This document shows, in pieces, positions 27,440 through 34,553 of a stretch of DNA of 40,429 nt. Location: the NCBI GenBank assembly GCA_043746635.1, contig JAYTQQ010000001.1, positions 1 to 40,429 of the forward strand, read 5' to 3'. The notes under the pieces were generated by a model. The model had not been told where the DNA came from, did no database searches, and worked only from the letters and a program-made list of their open reading frames with translations. How positions within the stretch are numbered: the first letter of the stretch is position 1; each line of letters begins with the position of its first letter. The position numbers were made by a program, and so were the translations under genes. Source of the DNA: JAYTQQ01 sp043746635 (lineage in GTDB: Bacteria > Bdellovibrionota > Bdellovibrionia > Bdellovibrionales > JAMPXM01).

Positions 27440-27943
27440 GTGTTTGATTTTCTATGTGCATATAAAAAATATGATCCGGCAGCGAAGAGCCTCATGGAGA
27501 TTGCGCTCCTCTATCCGGGCCCCAAAGCTATTTTCTTTCACCGTATTGCGCACTCGCTTTACAAAATGAATTTGTTTTTCTTTGCGCGCTTTTTCTGCGA
27601 ATACGCCAGGTTCCTGACAGGTATCGAAATTCATCCGGGAGCTACAATTGGCCGCAGACTCGTGATCGATCACGGTGTCGGCGTCGTCATCGGAGAAACC
27701 GCAGTCATCGGCGACGACTGCGTGATCTTTCACGGAGTGACTCTCGGTGGAACAAAATTTGATAACGTCAAACGGCACCCGACAGTAGGTAATCGAGTGC
27801 TCATCGGTGCCGGCGCAAAAATCTTAGGCCCCGTCACGCTCGAAGACGATTGCCGCGTTGGAGCCAACTCCGTCGTGATTAAATCTGTTGAAAAGGCTGA
27901 TATCGTCAGCGGAATTCCTGCCAAATCAATTAAGGCACTATAG
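27440..27943 (+). CDS. cysE: Serine O-acetyltransferase, short form
   Basis: The product has 167 residues from GTG 27440, 3 bp after the previous stop. It makes O-acetylserine from serine and acetyl-CoA for cysteine synthesis. A left-handed beta-helix of hexapeptide repeats begins at GIEIHPGATIGRRLVIDHG and continues through VGVVIGETAVIGDDCVIFHG, VTLGGT and KRHPTVGNRVLIGAGAKILG, with the catalytic His residues in IDHG and KRHPTVG. The C-terminal tail ends in IPAKSIKAL. It lacks most of the N-terminal helical SAT domain of enteric CysE (about 270 residues), as in short EpsC-like forms. No cysK is adjacent. Confidence 0.92.
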   Translation: MFDFLCAYKKYDPAAKSLMEIALLYPGPKAIFFHRIAHSLYKMNLFFFARFFCEYARFLTGIEIHPGATIGRRLVIDHGVGVVIGETAVIGDDCVIFHGVTLGGTKFDNVKRHPTVGNRVLIGAGAKILGPVTLEDDCRVGANSVVIKSVEKADIVSGIPAKSIKAL

Positions 27944-28012
27944 ATGAAAATATTTTTTGCTCTCGCGTTTTTTTTAATTTCGGCCTGTACGACTTCTGCC
28001 TTTAAACCATAG
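27944..28012 (+). CDS. Tiny lipoprotein ORF (22 residues)
   Basis: An ATG directly abuts the cysE stop (TAGATG) and opens a 22-codon frame, MKIFFALAFFLISACTTSAF followed by Lys-Pro and TAG. It has the complete form of a lipoprotein signal peptide: basic start, hydrophobic core and lipobox ISAC. If processed, the mature product would be an acylated octapeptide starting with Cys15. It is either a real entericidin-like or pheromone-like lipopeptide, a decayed lipoprotein, or chance. It is too short to judge by composition. Confidence 0.45.
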   Translation: MKIFFALAFFLISACTTSAFKP

Positions 28013-28067
28013 CCTGTGACCATCGTTTCGCCGCGCATTCGGTGATAACATAATACTTTTAAGAAAT

Positions 28068-28730
28068 TTATTTTTCTTCGAAAAGCAAAAGCATGAACTC
28101 GGCTTTTTCCTTCACGAGCTTCGCCCCAAGGTCTTTCACGAGCCCTTCGACGACCACTTCAGTTTCCTGAGTAAGATCGCATGTTAGTAAAGCTCGACGG
28201 CTCGGCATAGTTTCTGAAAGTTCCGTAAGTAATTTCTTAAGACGGTAAGGAGTATCCATCAAAATGACGGCACGCTTTTCAGTTTTAAGTTTTTTAATCT
28301 CAGCCGCGCGCGCTTCATTTTCGGCAGGCAAAAATCCGCGAAAAATAAATTGATTGATGCGCTCGCCACTTAACGACAGAAGCCCCATCAGGGCCGACGC
28401 TCCCGGCAAGGTGCGCACCTCGACGCTATTCTTACGACACAAATGAATGAGGGCAGCACCCGGATCACAAAACCCCGGAGTGCCGCAGTCTGAAACAAGT
28501 GCTACTTTTTTCTCGAGACAAATTTTTAATAAAGCTTCAACATCTTCGGGTTTTGAATGTTCGTTCAAAACTTCAAGAGCTTTGCCTTTGATGTCGAGGC
28601 CTTTGAGAAGTTTGCTGACTTCTTTAAATTCTTCGCCGATCACCACGTCTGCATCGCGCAGAGCTTCAACGGCCCGGTAGCTGATATCTTTCGCGTCACC
28701 AATGGGAGTTGCGATGACCGATAAACTCAC
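28068..28730 (-). CDS. RsmI-like SAM-dependent tetrapyrrole/16S rRNA methyltransferase
   Basis: From GTG 28730 the product has 220 residues. The TP-methylase fold is clear: LSVIATPIGDAKDISYRAVE at the N-terminus, DADVVIGEEFKE, VALVSDCGTPGFCDPGA (SAM site), VRTLPGASALMGLLSLSG and FIFRGFLP. RsmI 2'-O-methylates C1402 of 16S rRNA. E. coli RsmI is about 286 residues; the C-terminal HTH-like extension is missing here, so the substrate may differ. The GTG overlaps the ttcA stop (GTGA). A TTG at 28736 would add two residues. Confidence 0.82.
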   Translation of the reverse strand: MSLSVIATPIGDAKDISYRAVEALRDADVVIGEEFKEVSKLLKGLDIKGKALEVLNEHSKPEDVEALLKICLEKKVALVSDCGTPGFCDPGAALIHLCRKNSVEVRTLPGASALMGLLSLSGERINQFIFRGFLPAENEARAAEIKKLKTEKRAVILMDTPYRLKKLLTELSETMPSRRALLTCDLTQETEVVVEGLVKDLGAKLVKEKAEFMLLLFEEK

Positions 28731-29695
28731 GAGCAAGACTCACTAACAACTGCGACTTGAGGCTTTTCGAAATCCCCGATGCGCGGAGTTCCGGTTTTGA
28801 AATCCCACAAATCTTTATCGAGCAAATGTGAAGGCTGCAGATTGCCGAGCGAAGCGAGAAGGCTATCACGAATATTGGGAATCACCGTCTCGAGTTGGTC
28901 GACAAGTTTTTTAATCATGCGACGCTTGTAATCGCCGTGAACGGTTTCGCCACACATGATTGGACACTGACAACATATAACCGGAAAGCCCATCTTCGTA
29001 ACATAAGACTTGATCATCGCTTCTGATGCGTAAACCAAAGGACGAATGACAACATTTTTGCCATCATCAGAAATCAGTTTAGGAGCCATACTCGCGAGAC
29101 GTCCGACGAAAAAACTGTTGAGCAAAAGCGTTTCGATAAAATCATCTTGGTGGTGGCCGAGTGCGATCTTGTTGCAATTATATTTTTCGGCGAGACCGTA
29201 GAGAGAGCCCCTGCGAAGTCGCGCGCATAGCGAGCAAGGAGTGTCGCCAGGCTTGATTTTTTCTTCGATGATGCCGGCAATGTCGAAAAATTCCATGTGA
29301 TATTCGAAATCATGTTTTCGAACATATTCTTCAACGATGTCTTGTCTAAAGCCTGAGTATCCCTGATCGATATTCACCGCGATAATTTTATAGTCGACGG
29401 GAGCTCGTTTTTGCATCTGGCTTAAAATTTCGAGCATCGCCCAAGAATCTTTTCCTCCAGAGATGGCGACCATGATGCGATCTCCATCAGAGATGAGATC
29501 AAAATCACCAATCGCTTGGCCTACGGCACGGTTCAGTTTCAGGGAGAGTTTATCGAGCGGCATCTCAGCCCAATTAGGCTGAATCTGCGGCGTTTTCGAT
29601 GCTTCGCCTTGAAGGGTGAGTTTGTTTCCTCTACGCACTAAAGTGTCTTGCATGAGGGCGGTGAGTCCGGGTAAAAATGAGTTTTCTTCGTCCAT
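28727..29695 (-). CDS. ttcA: tRNA 2-thiocytidine biosynthesis protein
   Basis: The product has 322 residues (E. coli TtcA 311). It thiolates C32 of certain tRNAs using ATP and an iron-sulfur cluster. The PP-loop SGGKDS is at about 79-84. The cluster-binding Cys pair CSLC is at about 154-157, and a second Cys group in ICCQCPIMCG at about 241-248. LGHHQDDFIETLLLNSFF and the TtcA-typical end PSHLLDKDLWDF are present. It is the first gene of a two-gene minus-strand unit with the rsmI-like methyltransferase, so both products act on RNA modification. Confidence 0.93.
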   Translation of the reverse strand: MDEENSFLPGLTALMQDTLVRRGNKLTLQGEASKTPQIQPNWAEMPLDKLSLKLNRAVGQAIGDFDLISDGDRIMVAISGGKDSWAMLEILSQMQKRAPVDYKIIAVNIDQGYSGFRQDIVEEYVRKHDFEYHMEFFDIAGIIEEKIKPGDTPCSLCARLRRGSLYGLAEKYNCNKIALGHHQDDFIETLLLNSFFVGRLASMAPKLISDDGKNVVIRPLVYASEAMIKSYVTKMGFPVICCQCPIMCGETVHGDYKRRMIKKLVDQLETVIPNIRDSLLASLGNLQPSHLLDKDLWDFKTGTPRIGDFEKPQVAVVSESCS

Positions 29696-29701
29696 GGCAG
29701 T

Positions 29702-29730
29702 CTCGTAACCTAGAATAAGATTGAAGTCAA
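29702..29730 (-). promoter_or_regulatory. ttcA promoter (leaderless type, weak -10)
   Basis: Minus strand: -35 TTGACT (29730-29725, 5/6), a 17-nt spacer and -10 TACGAG (29707-29702, 3/6), ending 6 nt before the ttcA ATG. No ribosome-binding site is visible in the 6-nt gap. Confidence 0.35.
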
Positions 29731-29742
29731 AGTGAGGTCCTC

Positions 29743-30312
29743 TTGCAAAAGCTCATTCGTCCCTGGAAAGTCTTAGGTTCTCAAGAACTCTTCCGCGCCG
29801 GATTTTTTACTTTGCGGTCTGATCGTTGCGAGCTCCCTGATGGCCGGGCAATGCCCAACTACTATGTATTCGAGTTCAAGGACTGGGTGAATGTCGTAGC
29901 TCTCACTCCGCGAAACGAAATGATTCTGGTGGAGCAGTATCGCCACGCATGTGGAGAGGTTGCCATCGAAATTCCCGGCGGAACTTCTGACCATGGCGAA
30001 GAAGAAAAGTATGAGCAGGCTGCGGCCCGCGAACTCTTAGAAGAAACGGGCTACGAAGCCAAGCGCTTTATCTACCTCGGAAGGCACCGCCCCAACCCGG
30101 CCATGCAAAACAATTGGATGCATAGTTTTCTCGCGCTCGATTGTGAAAAAGTTGCGGACCAAAACCTCGATATGTTTGAAGATATAAGAGTCTTAAGGGT
30201 TCCGGTGAAAGAAGCTTACCAAATGATTTTTGATCTGAAAATCAATCATTCGATCGTCATCACGTCGATGATTCTCGCGCAGCCTCACTTAAAATCTTTG
30301 ATCGATGGGTGA
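29743..30312 (+). CDS. NUDIX hydrolase, ADP-ribose pyrophosphatase-like
   Basis: The product has 189 residues from TTG 29743, with TGAGG about 6 nt upstream. The N-terminal strands (FTLRSDRCELPDGRAMPNYY, VNVVALTPRNEMILVEQYRH) are typical of the ADP-ribose pyrophosphatase branch. The NUDIX box starts at GGTSDHGEE and carries the REUxEExGU core as RELLEETGY. It probably hydrolyses ADP-ribose or another nucleoside diphosphate sugar with Mg. Its 3' end overlaps the convergent HAD-like gene by 28 bp. It also contains one copy of the 10-bp word GGCACCGCCC (30083-30092, coding for HRP). Confidence 0.88.
   Translation: MQKLIRPWKVLGSQELFRAGFFTLRSDRCELPDGRAMPNYYVFEFKDWVNVVALTPRNEMILVEQYRHACGEVAIEIPGGTSDHGEEEKYEQAAARELLEETGYEAKRFIYLGRHRPNPAMQNNWMHSFLALDCEKVADQNLDMFEDIRVLRVPVKEAYQMIFDLKINHSIVITSMILAQPHLKSLIDG
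30083..30092 (+). repeat. GGCACCGCCC word, isolated copy
   Basis: An exact copy of the decamer found five more times near the right end of the window. Here it lies inside the NUDIX gene and is followed by CAA, close to the extended CGAA form. No hairpin follows it, so it may be coincidental codon use (His-Arg-Pro). Confidence 0.3.
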
Positions 30313-31004
30313 TGAGCGCCCACCTCTTCTCTGCCTGAATGATTGGTGTCGATAAAAATAAATTGGGTCTGCGGGCAATGTTTTTCGATAAGATTAATAT
30401 TCACTGGTTCGTTCTCGAAAAGCCAAATTTCTTTAAATTTGTCTTTCATCTTTATCATAAAATCGAGTTTGAACTGGTGATCGTGAATATCTTTGTGGGG
30501 TTTCAAACAAACTTCGATGTGTTTTTTTTGGAGCGGAAATCCCGAGTTTTCAAGGCTTTCGAGAGTGCCTCTCAACATACGCGGCTTATCACGGCCGGTA
30601 AGATAAATAATCGAGGCGCCTAGAGATTCTACTTTCTTTACGTAATCAACTGCGCCAGGTAAAGTAATGTCGAACTTAACAAAGTCATTATGAAAAAAAT
30701 AATACTCCCAGTAAGAGTGGAGGTCTTTATAAAAATCATTTTTTTCTGCAAGACCAATACGTGCAAGGGCATCGTCGATTCCAAATTCGTTTCTATGAAC
30801 TTGAACTTTTTGGAGCGTCTGACATTCCTTAGGAAATTTCGCCGTTTTTTCTGAAAGTTTAATATAACTGAGGAGAATTTGTTGCTTGCGATCGGTTAAG
30901 TCGTAGAGGGTCGAATCGAGATCGAAGATACAAACGATGTCGCGAGCGGGGTTTTCAAAACTCTGAATACGATCAAGAACTTGCTGAAGGATGGGCTTTT
31001 TCAT
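30285..31004 (-). CDS. HAD-like phosphohydrolase
   Basis: The product has 239 residues. Motif I is FDLDSTLYDLT (nucleophile and acid/base Asp) near residue 28, motif II IIYLTGRDK (Thr), and a late acidic cluster in WLFENEPVNINL can supply motif IV, though its form is unusual. A helical cap region lies between motifs I and II. The substrate cannot be inferred. It is a single-gene unit with its own predicted promoter, convergent with the NUDIX gene and divergent from the phn pseudogene remnant. Confidence 0.78.
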   Translation of the reverse strand: MKKPILQQVLDRIQSFENPARDIVCIFDLDSTLYDLTDRKQQILLSYIKLSEKTAKFPKECQTLQKVQVHRNEFGIDDALARIGLAEKNDFYKDLHSYWEYYFFHNDFVKFDITLPGAVDYVKKVESLGASIIYLTGRDKPRMLRGTLESLENSGFPLQKKHIEVCLKPHKDIHDHQFKLDFMIKMKDKFKEIWLFENEPVNINLIEKHCPQTQFIFIDTNHSGREEVGAHHPSIKDFK

Positions 31005-31010
31005 GCCTGA

Positions 31011-31039
31011 GTTTTATCAAAAATACGTTATTGACTCAA
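31011..31039 (-). promoter_or_regulatory. Promoter of the HAD-like gene (leaderless type)
   Basis: Minus strand: -35 TTGAGT (31039-31034, 4/6), a 17-nt spacer, -10 TAAAAC (31016-31011, 4/6), then 6 nt (TCAGGC) to the ATG at 31004. The short CAGG could be a weak ribosome-binding site only if transcription begins earlier. Confidence 0.35.
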
Positions 31040-31051
31040 TGACCAAATCAT

Positions 31052-31253
31052 TTGTTAGGCGACAATTCGGTAAAGCTTCTTTTTACCCCTTTCATCGACG
31101 CAAAAGTTCTGGACCAAAACTCGAAAGATTTCAAGGTTTACCTCGAAAAGACAACGAGCTACCATTTTGAAATTACGATTCCGCAAAGTTATATCGCGGC
31201 AGTTGAAGCCTTCGGGTTCAAAGCGGATCGATCTCGCGGTCATTAATACAAAT
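31052..31253 (+). pseudogene. phnD-like phosphonate ABC transporter binding protein, N-terminal remnant
   Basis: The frame from 31052 reads VKLLFTPFIDAKVLDQNSKD, then YLEKTTSYHFEITIPQSYIA and AVEAFG. This matches the start of PhnD-type binding proteins for phosphonate or phosphite (P-x-x-D then YL then F-I-PTSY-A-VEA). At about 31217 one extra T shifts the frame: removing it restores SKRIDLAVINTN, as expected in the family (KRxDhAhhNT). No signal peptide precedes it, and only about 65 of about 300 residues remain before phnE-like sequence begins. It is a broken gene. The identification rests on remembered family patterns. Confidence 0.7.
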
Positions 31254-31273
31254 TTAGTCTCACGATTTATTTT

Positions 31274-31666
31274 TTGCTGAGACTTCTTTTCAATATTGCT
31301 CGATCTGTCGAGCCGATATTGTGGGCCATTGTGTTTTCTGTTTGAGTTGGCTTTGGTCCCTATGTCGGGATGCTCGCGCTATTCATTCACTCCATCGCTA
31401 GCCTTTCAAAACAAGTTTCTGAAATCATCGAAGGAGTCGAAGATGGACCTATCGAAGCGACGGGAGCAAATCGCATTCAAACCATTTGGTTTGCCATCGT
31501 ACCTCAGGTGATTCTGCTATTTTTATCATTTGCGATTTATTGCTGGGACATCAATGTTCGGATGGCAACCATCATCGGCTTCGTCGGCTGTATCATTGTG
31601 GTTATTGCATTCGTCGTATGGCTGATGGATGCGTTTTCTGCTTACGTGCGCCAGGCCGTGAAGTAG
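31274..31666 (+). pseudogene. phnE-like phosphonate ABC permease, C-terminal remnant
   Basis: The frame ending at 31666 reads RLLFNIARSVEPILWAIVFS, an in-frame TGA (31343-31345), then VGFGPYVGMLALFIHSIASL, DGPIEATGANRIQTIWFAIV, PQVILLFLSFAIYCWDINVR and ATIIGFVG. This is the PhnE permease core (FNxxRSxPxxxWA, VGxGPxxGxLAL, PxEAxxATGAxR, PQVxP, YxxxxNxRxATxLGxVG). Beyond the stop codon, three residues appear lost within PIEA/TGANR, and the segment after FVG is shortened. The ATG at 31370 could still make a 98-residue product, but it would not be a functional permease. phnC and the front of phnE are absent. Confidence 0.75.
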
Positions 31667-31678
31667 AAGAAAGTACTT

Positions 31679-33949
31679 TTACTTCCGAAACACGAGCTCG
31701 ATATCCTCGAGCGGAACTCCGGCACGTTCCGGGACGCCCAATTTCTTTTGTTCCTCAATCGTGATCACACGGGCTTCTGTTCCCATGGGCCATTTGAAAT
31801 CGTCTTGCGGAAGGGTGCTCGCAAAGTTCTTCATATAATGCGCCCAGATCGGTACGGCACTTCCTGCGCCGGTGAGGTTCGCCAAAGAGTTGTCATCGTA
31901 ACCGACCCACACGACGGCGACGTGGTGAGGAGTAAATCCTGCGAACCATGCATCCTTTTTATCATTGGTGGTTCCGGTTTTGCCCGCCGCCGGAAAATTT
32001 AAACCACTGAGTCGAATCGCACGGGCAGTTCCGCTTAAGATCGTTTGCTTCATCATGCTGACGAGTTCGGCCGTAGGTTCTGGAGCAATTCTTTGCTCGG
32101 TCGTCGTTTTATTTTCGAGAACAAGTCGGCCATCGATTTTCTCTATGCGTGAAACGAGATTGAGAGAATTAAATTTTCCGAGTTGAGAAAGTGTTGAGTA
32201 GGCTTGCAAAACCTCCCACGGAAACAATTCGAAGGCTCCAAGCGATAATGCCGGCACCGGATTAATCGAGGAAGTAATTCCGAGCTTGCGTGCAGTTTCG
32301 ATAATGAGGGGTAGCCCGGTCGCAATTGCGGTTGAGGCCGTCCCCATGTTGAGAGATTCTTTTAAAGCGAAAAATGCGGGAACGTCGCCGTAATATTTTC
32401 CTTCGTAGTTTTTGGGGCTCCAACTTTGTCCGTCGTATTTGTGAGTAAACGGCTCATCTTTGACAATCGTGAGGGGAGTAAAATTAGGCCGCGAATCAAG
32501 CGCAGTTAAATAAACGATCGGCTTCATGATCGAGCCGACCTGTCTATGGCTTTCGAGCGCTCGATTGTAATGAGTGGCGGTGAAGTTGCGGCCTCCAACG
32601 ACGGAGCTGATGTAGCCAGTCTCGGGATCTCCAGAAAGAAAAAGCACTTCGATATTTTTACCTTGAGCTTTTAATTTCTGAACGAGCTTATTATTTTTTT
32701 CTAGATTTTCGATTCCGAATTTGACCGCTTGTTGGGCGGCTTCTTGCGCGCGCAGATTCAAAGTCGTGTAAACGCGTAGTCCGTCGGTCTCATCAACGCT
32801 TGCGGTTTCGAGCTGTTTGCGAACTGCACTGACAAAATAAGGAGCGGGTTCACTCAAGCTTTTTTCGGTCAATTTCGGCAGGGCTGCGGCTTTTGCGGTG
32901 ACCGCTTGTGTACTCGTGATGAGCTTGAGATCAAGCATGCGATCAAGAACTCGAGTTCTTCGTTTCAGTGCATTCTCGGGATGAATCACGGGATTGTAGA
33001 GGCCGGGACTATTCACCATTGCGGCTATCAGCGCGCACTGATCAAGACTGAGATCTTTGAGTTCAGCACCGAAGTAATGATCAGCTGCCGCAGCAAATCC
33101 TCTAATCTCGAAGGGACCGCTGAGTCCCATGTAAATCAGGTTGATGTAAGTCTCGAGAATATCATCCTTACTCACGCGACTCTCAACGAGAACCGCCATC
33201 ACAAATTCTTTAATCTTTCGGGTGAATGAACGCTCCGAGCTCAAGAAATAATTTTTTACCAGCTGCTGGGTGATGGTGCTTCCGCCTTGGGCGCGGCGAC
33301 CCGTGCGCAGATCTGCAAGGGCCGCACGGGCGATGCTTGTAAAGCTGACCGCCCCGTGCTCGAAGTACTGTGAGTCTTCGATCGCGAGCAGAGCGTTTAG
33401 ACAATTTGCAGGCGCTTCACCGAGACTCACGATTCGACGAATCGTCGGCTTATTGCCGTAATACTGTGCAAAGAGTTCGGGTTCAATTTCGAGTTGCGCC
33501 GCCGGGGAAACCGGTATTCCAGCGAAAGTTCCGATAACTTTAGAGTCGGTCCCAACGACGAGGAGTTGCGAAATACTTTTGGAATCAGTATTGCGAAAGC
33601 TTACGCAACTCGTGATTTCGCCAAGGTTAAACGCAATGAGAACGCTCTGACACTCTTGCGGAGTCCAAATGCTATAGTCACTCGGCTGAAGCGGAAGCGA
33701 GAAATCTCGTTTACGAAAATGCTTTCTCGTAAAAAGTTTATCAAAATATTGTGGAGAAAAGGTCGCACCAATCACGATTTTCTCAGGAGCAGAATAGAAT
33801 TCTACTGGAGGCGCAAAGCGCTTCTGGGCAAAGCGCTGCTCGATTTCTTTATCGAGTTCGTAGGCCCAAAACACGAAACTGATGCCAAGAAGCGTTACTA
33901 CGATTGCAAAGGTGAGAAGAATGGCCTTGAGATTATTTTTGTTATTCAT
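31679..33949 (-). CDS. Class A penicillin-binding protein, PBP1B-like
   Basis: From ATG 33949 (GGGAG 5 nt upstream) the product has 756 residues. A short cytoplasmic tail, one membrane anchor (LLTFAIVVTLLGISFVFWAY), a UB2H-like region at about 55-150 as in PBP1B, then the GT51 glycosyltransferase: IEDSQYFEHGAVS (catalytic Glu), GGSTITQQLVKN and RKIKEFVMAVLVE. The transpeptidase follows: SIMK (SxxK, catalytic Ser), a central YSTLSQLGKFN region and KTGTTNDKKDAWF (KTG box). It polymerises and cross-links peptidoglycan. A TTG at 33964 is less likely. It is divergent from DUF507 with about 53 bp between starts, and convergent with the phnE remnant. Confidence 0.9.
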   Translation of the reverse strand: MNNKNNLKAILLTFAIVVTLLGISFVFWAYELDKEIEQRFAQKRFAPPVEFYSAPEKIVIGATFSPQYFDKLFTRKHFRKRDFSLPLQPSDYSIWTPQECQSVLIAFNLGEITSCVSFRNTDSKSISQLLVVGTDSKVIGTFAGIPVSPAAQLEIEPELFAQYYGNKPTIRRIVSLGEAPANCLNALLAIEDSQYFEHGAVSFTSIARAALADLRTGRRAQGGSTITQQLVKNYFLSSERSFTRKIKEFVMAVLVESRVSKDDILETYINLIYMGLSGPFEIRGFAAAADHYFGAELKDLSLDQCALIAAMVNSPGLYNPVIHPENALKRRTRVLDRMLDLKLITSTQAVTAKAAALPKLTEKSLSEPAPYFVSAVRKQLETASVDETDGLRVYTTLNLRAQEAAQQAVKFGIENLEKNNKLVQKLKAQGKNIEVLFLSGDPETGYISSVVGGRNFTATHYNRALESHRQVGSIMKPIVYLTALDSRPNFTPLTIVKDEPFTHKYDGQSWSPKNYEGKYYGDVPAFFALKESLNMGTASTAIATGLPLIIETARKLGITSSINPVPALSLGAFELFPWEVLQAYSTLSQLGKFNSLNLVSRIEKIDGRLVLENKTTTEQRIAPEPTAELVSMMKQTILSGTARAIRLSGLNFPAAGKTGTTNDKKDAWFAGFTPHHVAVVWVGYDDNSLANLTGAGSAVPIWAHYMKNFASTLPQDDFKWPMGTEARVITIEEQKKLGVPERAGVPLEDIELVFRK

Positions 33950-33967
33950 TGCTCTCCCGTTCAATAC

Positions 33968-33996
33968 TTGACATTAAGGCGAAGGCTTCGTTTAGT
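33968..33996 (+). promoter_or_regulatory. Strong promoter of the DUF507-groES unit (leaderless type)
   Basis: A perfect -35 TTGACA (33968-33973), a 17-nt spacer and -10 TTTAGT (33991-33996, 4/6). The -10 ends 6 nt before the ATG at 34003, so the transcript should begin at the start codon. The 6-nt gap (CAAAGT) holds no ribosome-binding site. Confidence 0.6.
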
Positions 33997-34002
33997 CAAA
34001 GT

Positions 34003-34281
34003 ATGAGAATAACTCCAATACAAATGGACCGAATGGTTCGCAAGATTTTCGACGAGCTCAAAATCCAAAACGCAATAGAATTTAAAGAATCAGAAGAGAA
34101 AGTCTTCAAAAAAGCGGTTGCGTATGTTCAAGACGATTTTGCCAAAGAAGCTGCGCTCGATGTTGAAGTAAACAAAATGATGGACACTCTTGAGAAGAAA
34201 AATCCGGGACAGTTCGAGCGTTATAAGATGTTTCCGCTCTTGAAAAAGAGAATGGCTCAAGAAAAAGGCATTGTTTTATGA
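34003..34281 (+). CDS. DUF507 family protein, copy 1
   Basis: The product has 92 residues from ATG 34003. It is a small, charged, all-helical protein. The start MRITPIQMDRMVRKIFDELK and the spacing of Lys/Glu helices fit DUF507, a family of about 90 residues common in delta-type proteobacteria and often present as adjacent pairs. The function is not established. An ATG at 33949 would add 18 residues overlapping the promoter and the divergent gene start, so it is rejected. It overlaps the second copy by 4 bp (ATGA). Confidence 0.8.
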   Translation: MRITPIQMDRMVRKIFDELKIQNAIEFKESEEKVFKKAVAYVQDDFAKEAALDVEVNKMMDTLEKKNPGQFERYKMFPLLKKRMAQEKGIVL

Positions 34282-34553
34282 TTTTATCAGAAGAACGCCA
34301 AGGTCACCTTGCGAAACTTATCATCGACGGAATTTGGAATGACGATCTCGTCGAATACACCGACGAAGACTCTGCGATGAGAGTCGCTAGAAAAGCGATT
34401 GCCACTTGGGTTGCAGACCAAGCGAACGTTGACGAAATTGTTCGCCAAAAAATCTCTTCCCTCAAGCGAACTTTGCTTGAAGGTTCACCCGAATGGGATG
34501 TAATGTACGCCAAATATTACGATGAGGAGATGAGAAAGTATGGCAGTAAGTAA
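34278..34553 (+). CDS. DUF507 family protein, copy 2
   Basis: The product has 91 residues. MILSEERQGHLAKLIIDGIW, a central ATWVADQANVDEIVRQKISS and the end PEWDVMYAKYYDEEMRK fit DUF507. It is divergent from copy 1 in sequence but has the same length and fold pattern, so the two probably form a heteromer. The ATG overlaps the stop of copy 1, and its end overlaps the groES-like start by 14 bp, so three products are made from one coupled message. Confidence 0.8.
   Translation: MILSEERQGHLAKLIIDGIWNDDLVEYTDEDSAMRVARKAIATWVADQANVDEIVRQKISSLKRTLLEGSPEWDVMYAKYYDEEMRKYGSK

Noticed and set aside
29656..29663. GGGCGGTG in ttcA as another repeat copy
   Set aside because: Only 8 of 10 bases match the repeat word and no hairpin or extended form follows.
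31296..31511. 71-residue plus-strand ORF in the phn remnant
   Set aside because: Out of frame with the phnE-like homology; explained as a by-product of the decayed gene.
33494..34006. 170-residue plus-strand ORF across the PBP start
   Set aside because: Antisense to the PBP1B-like N-terminus and overlapping the shared promoter region; very basic product without recognisable features.
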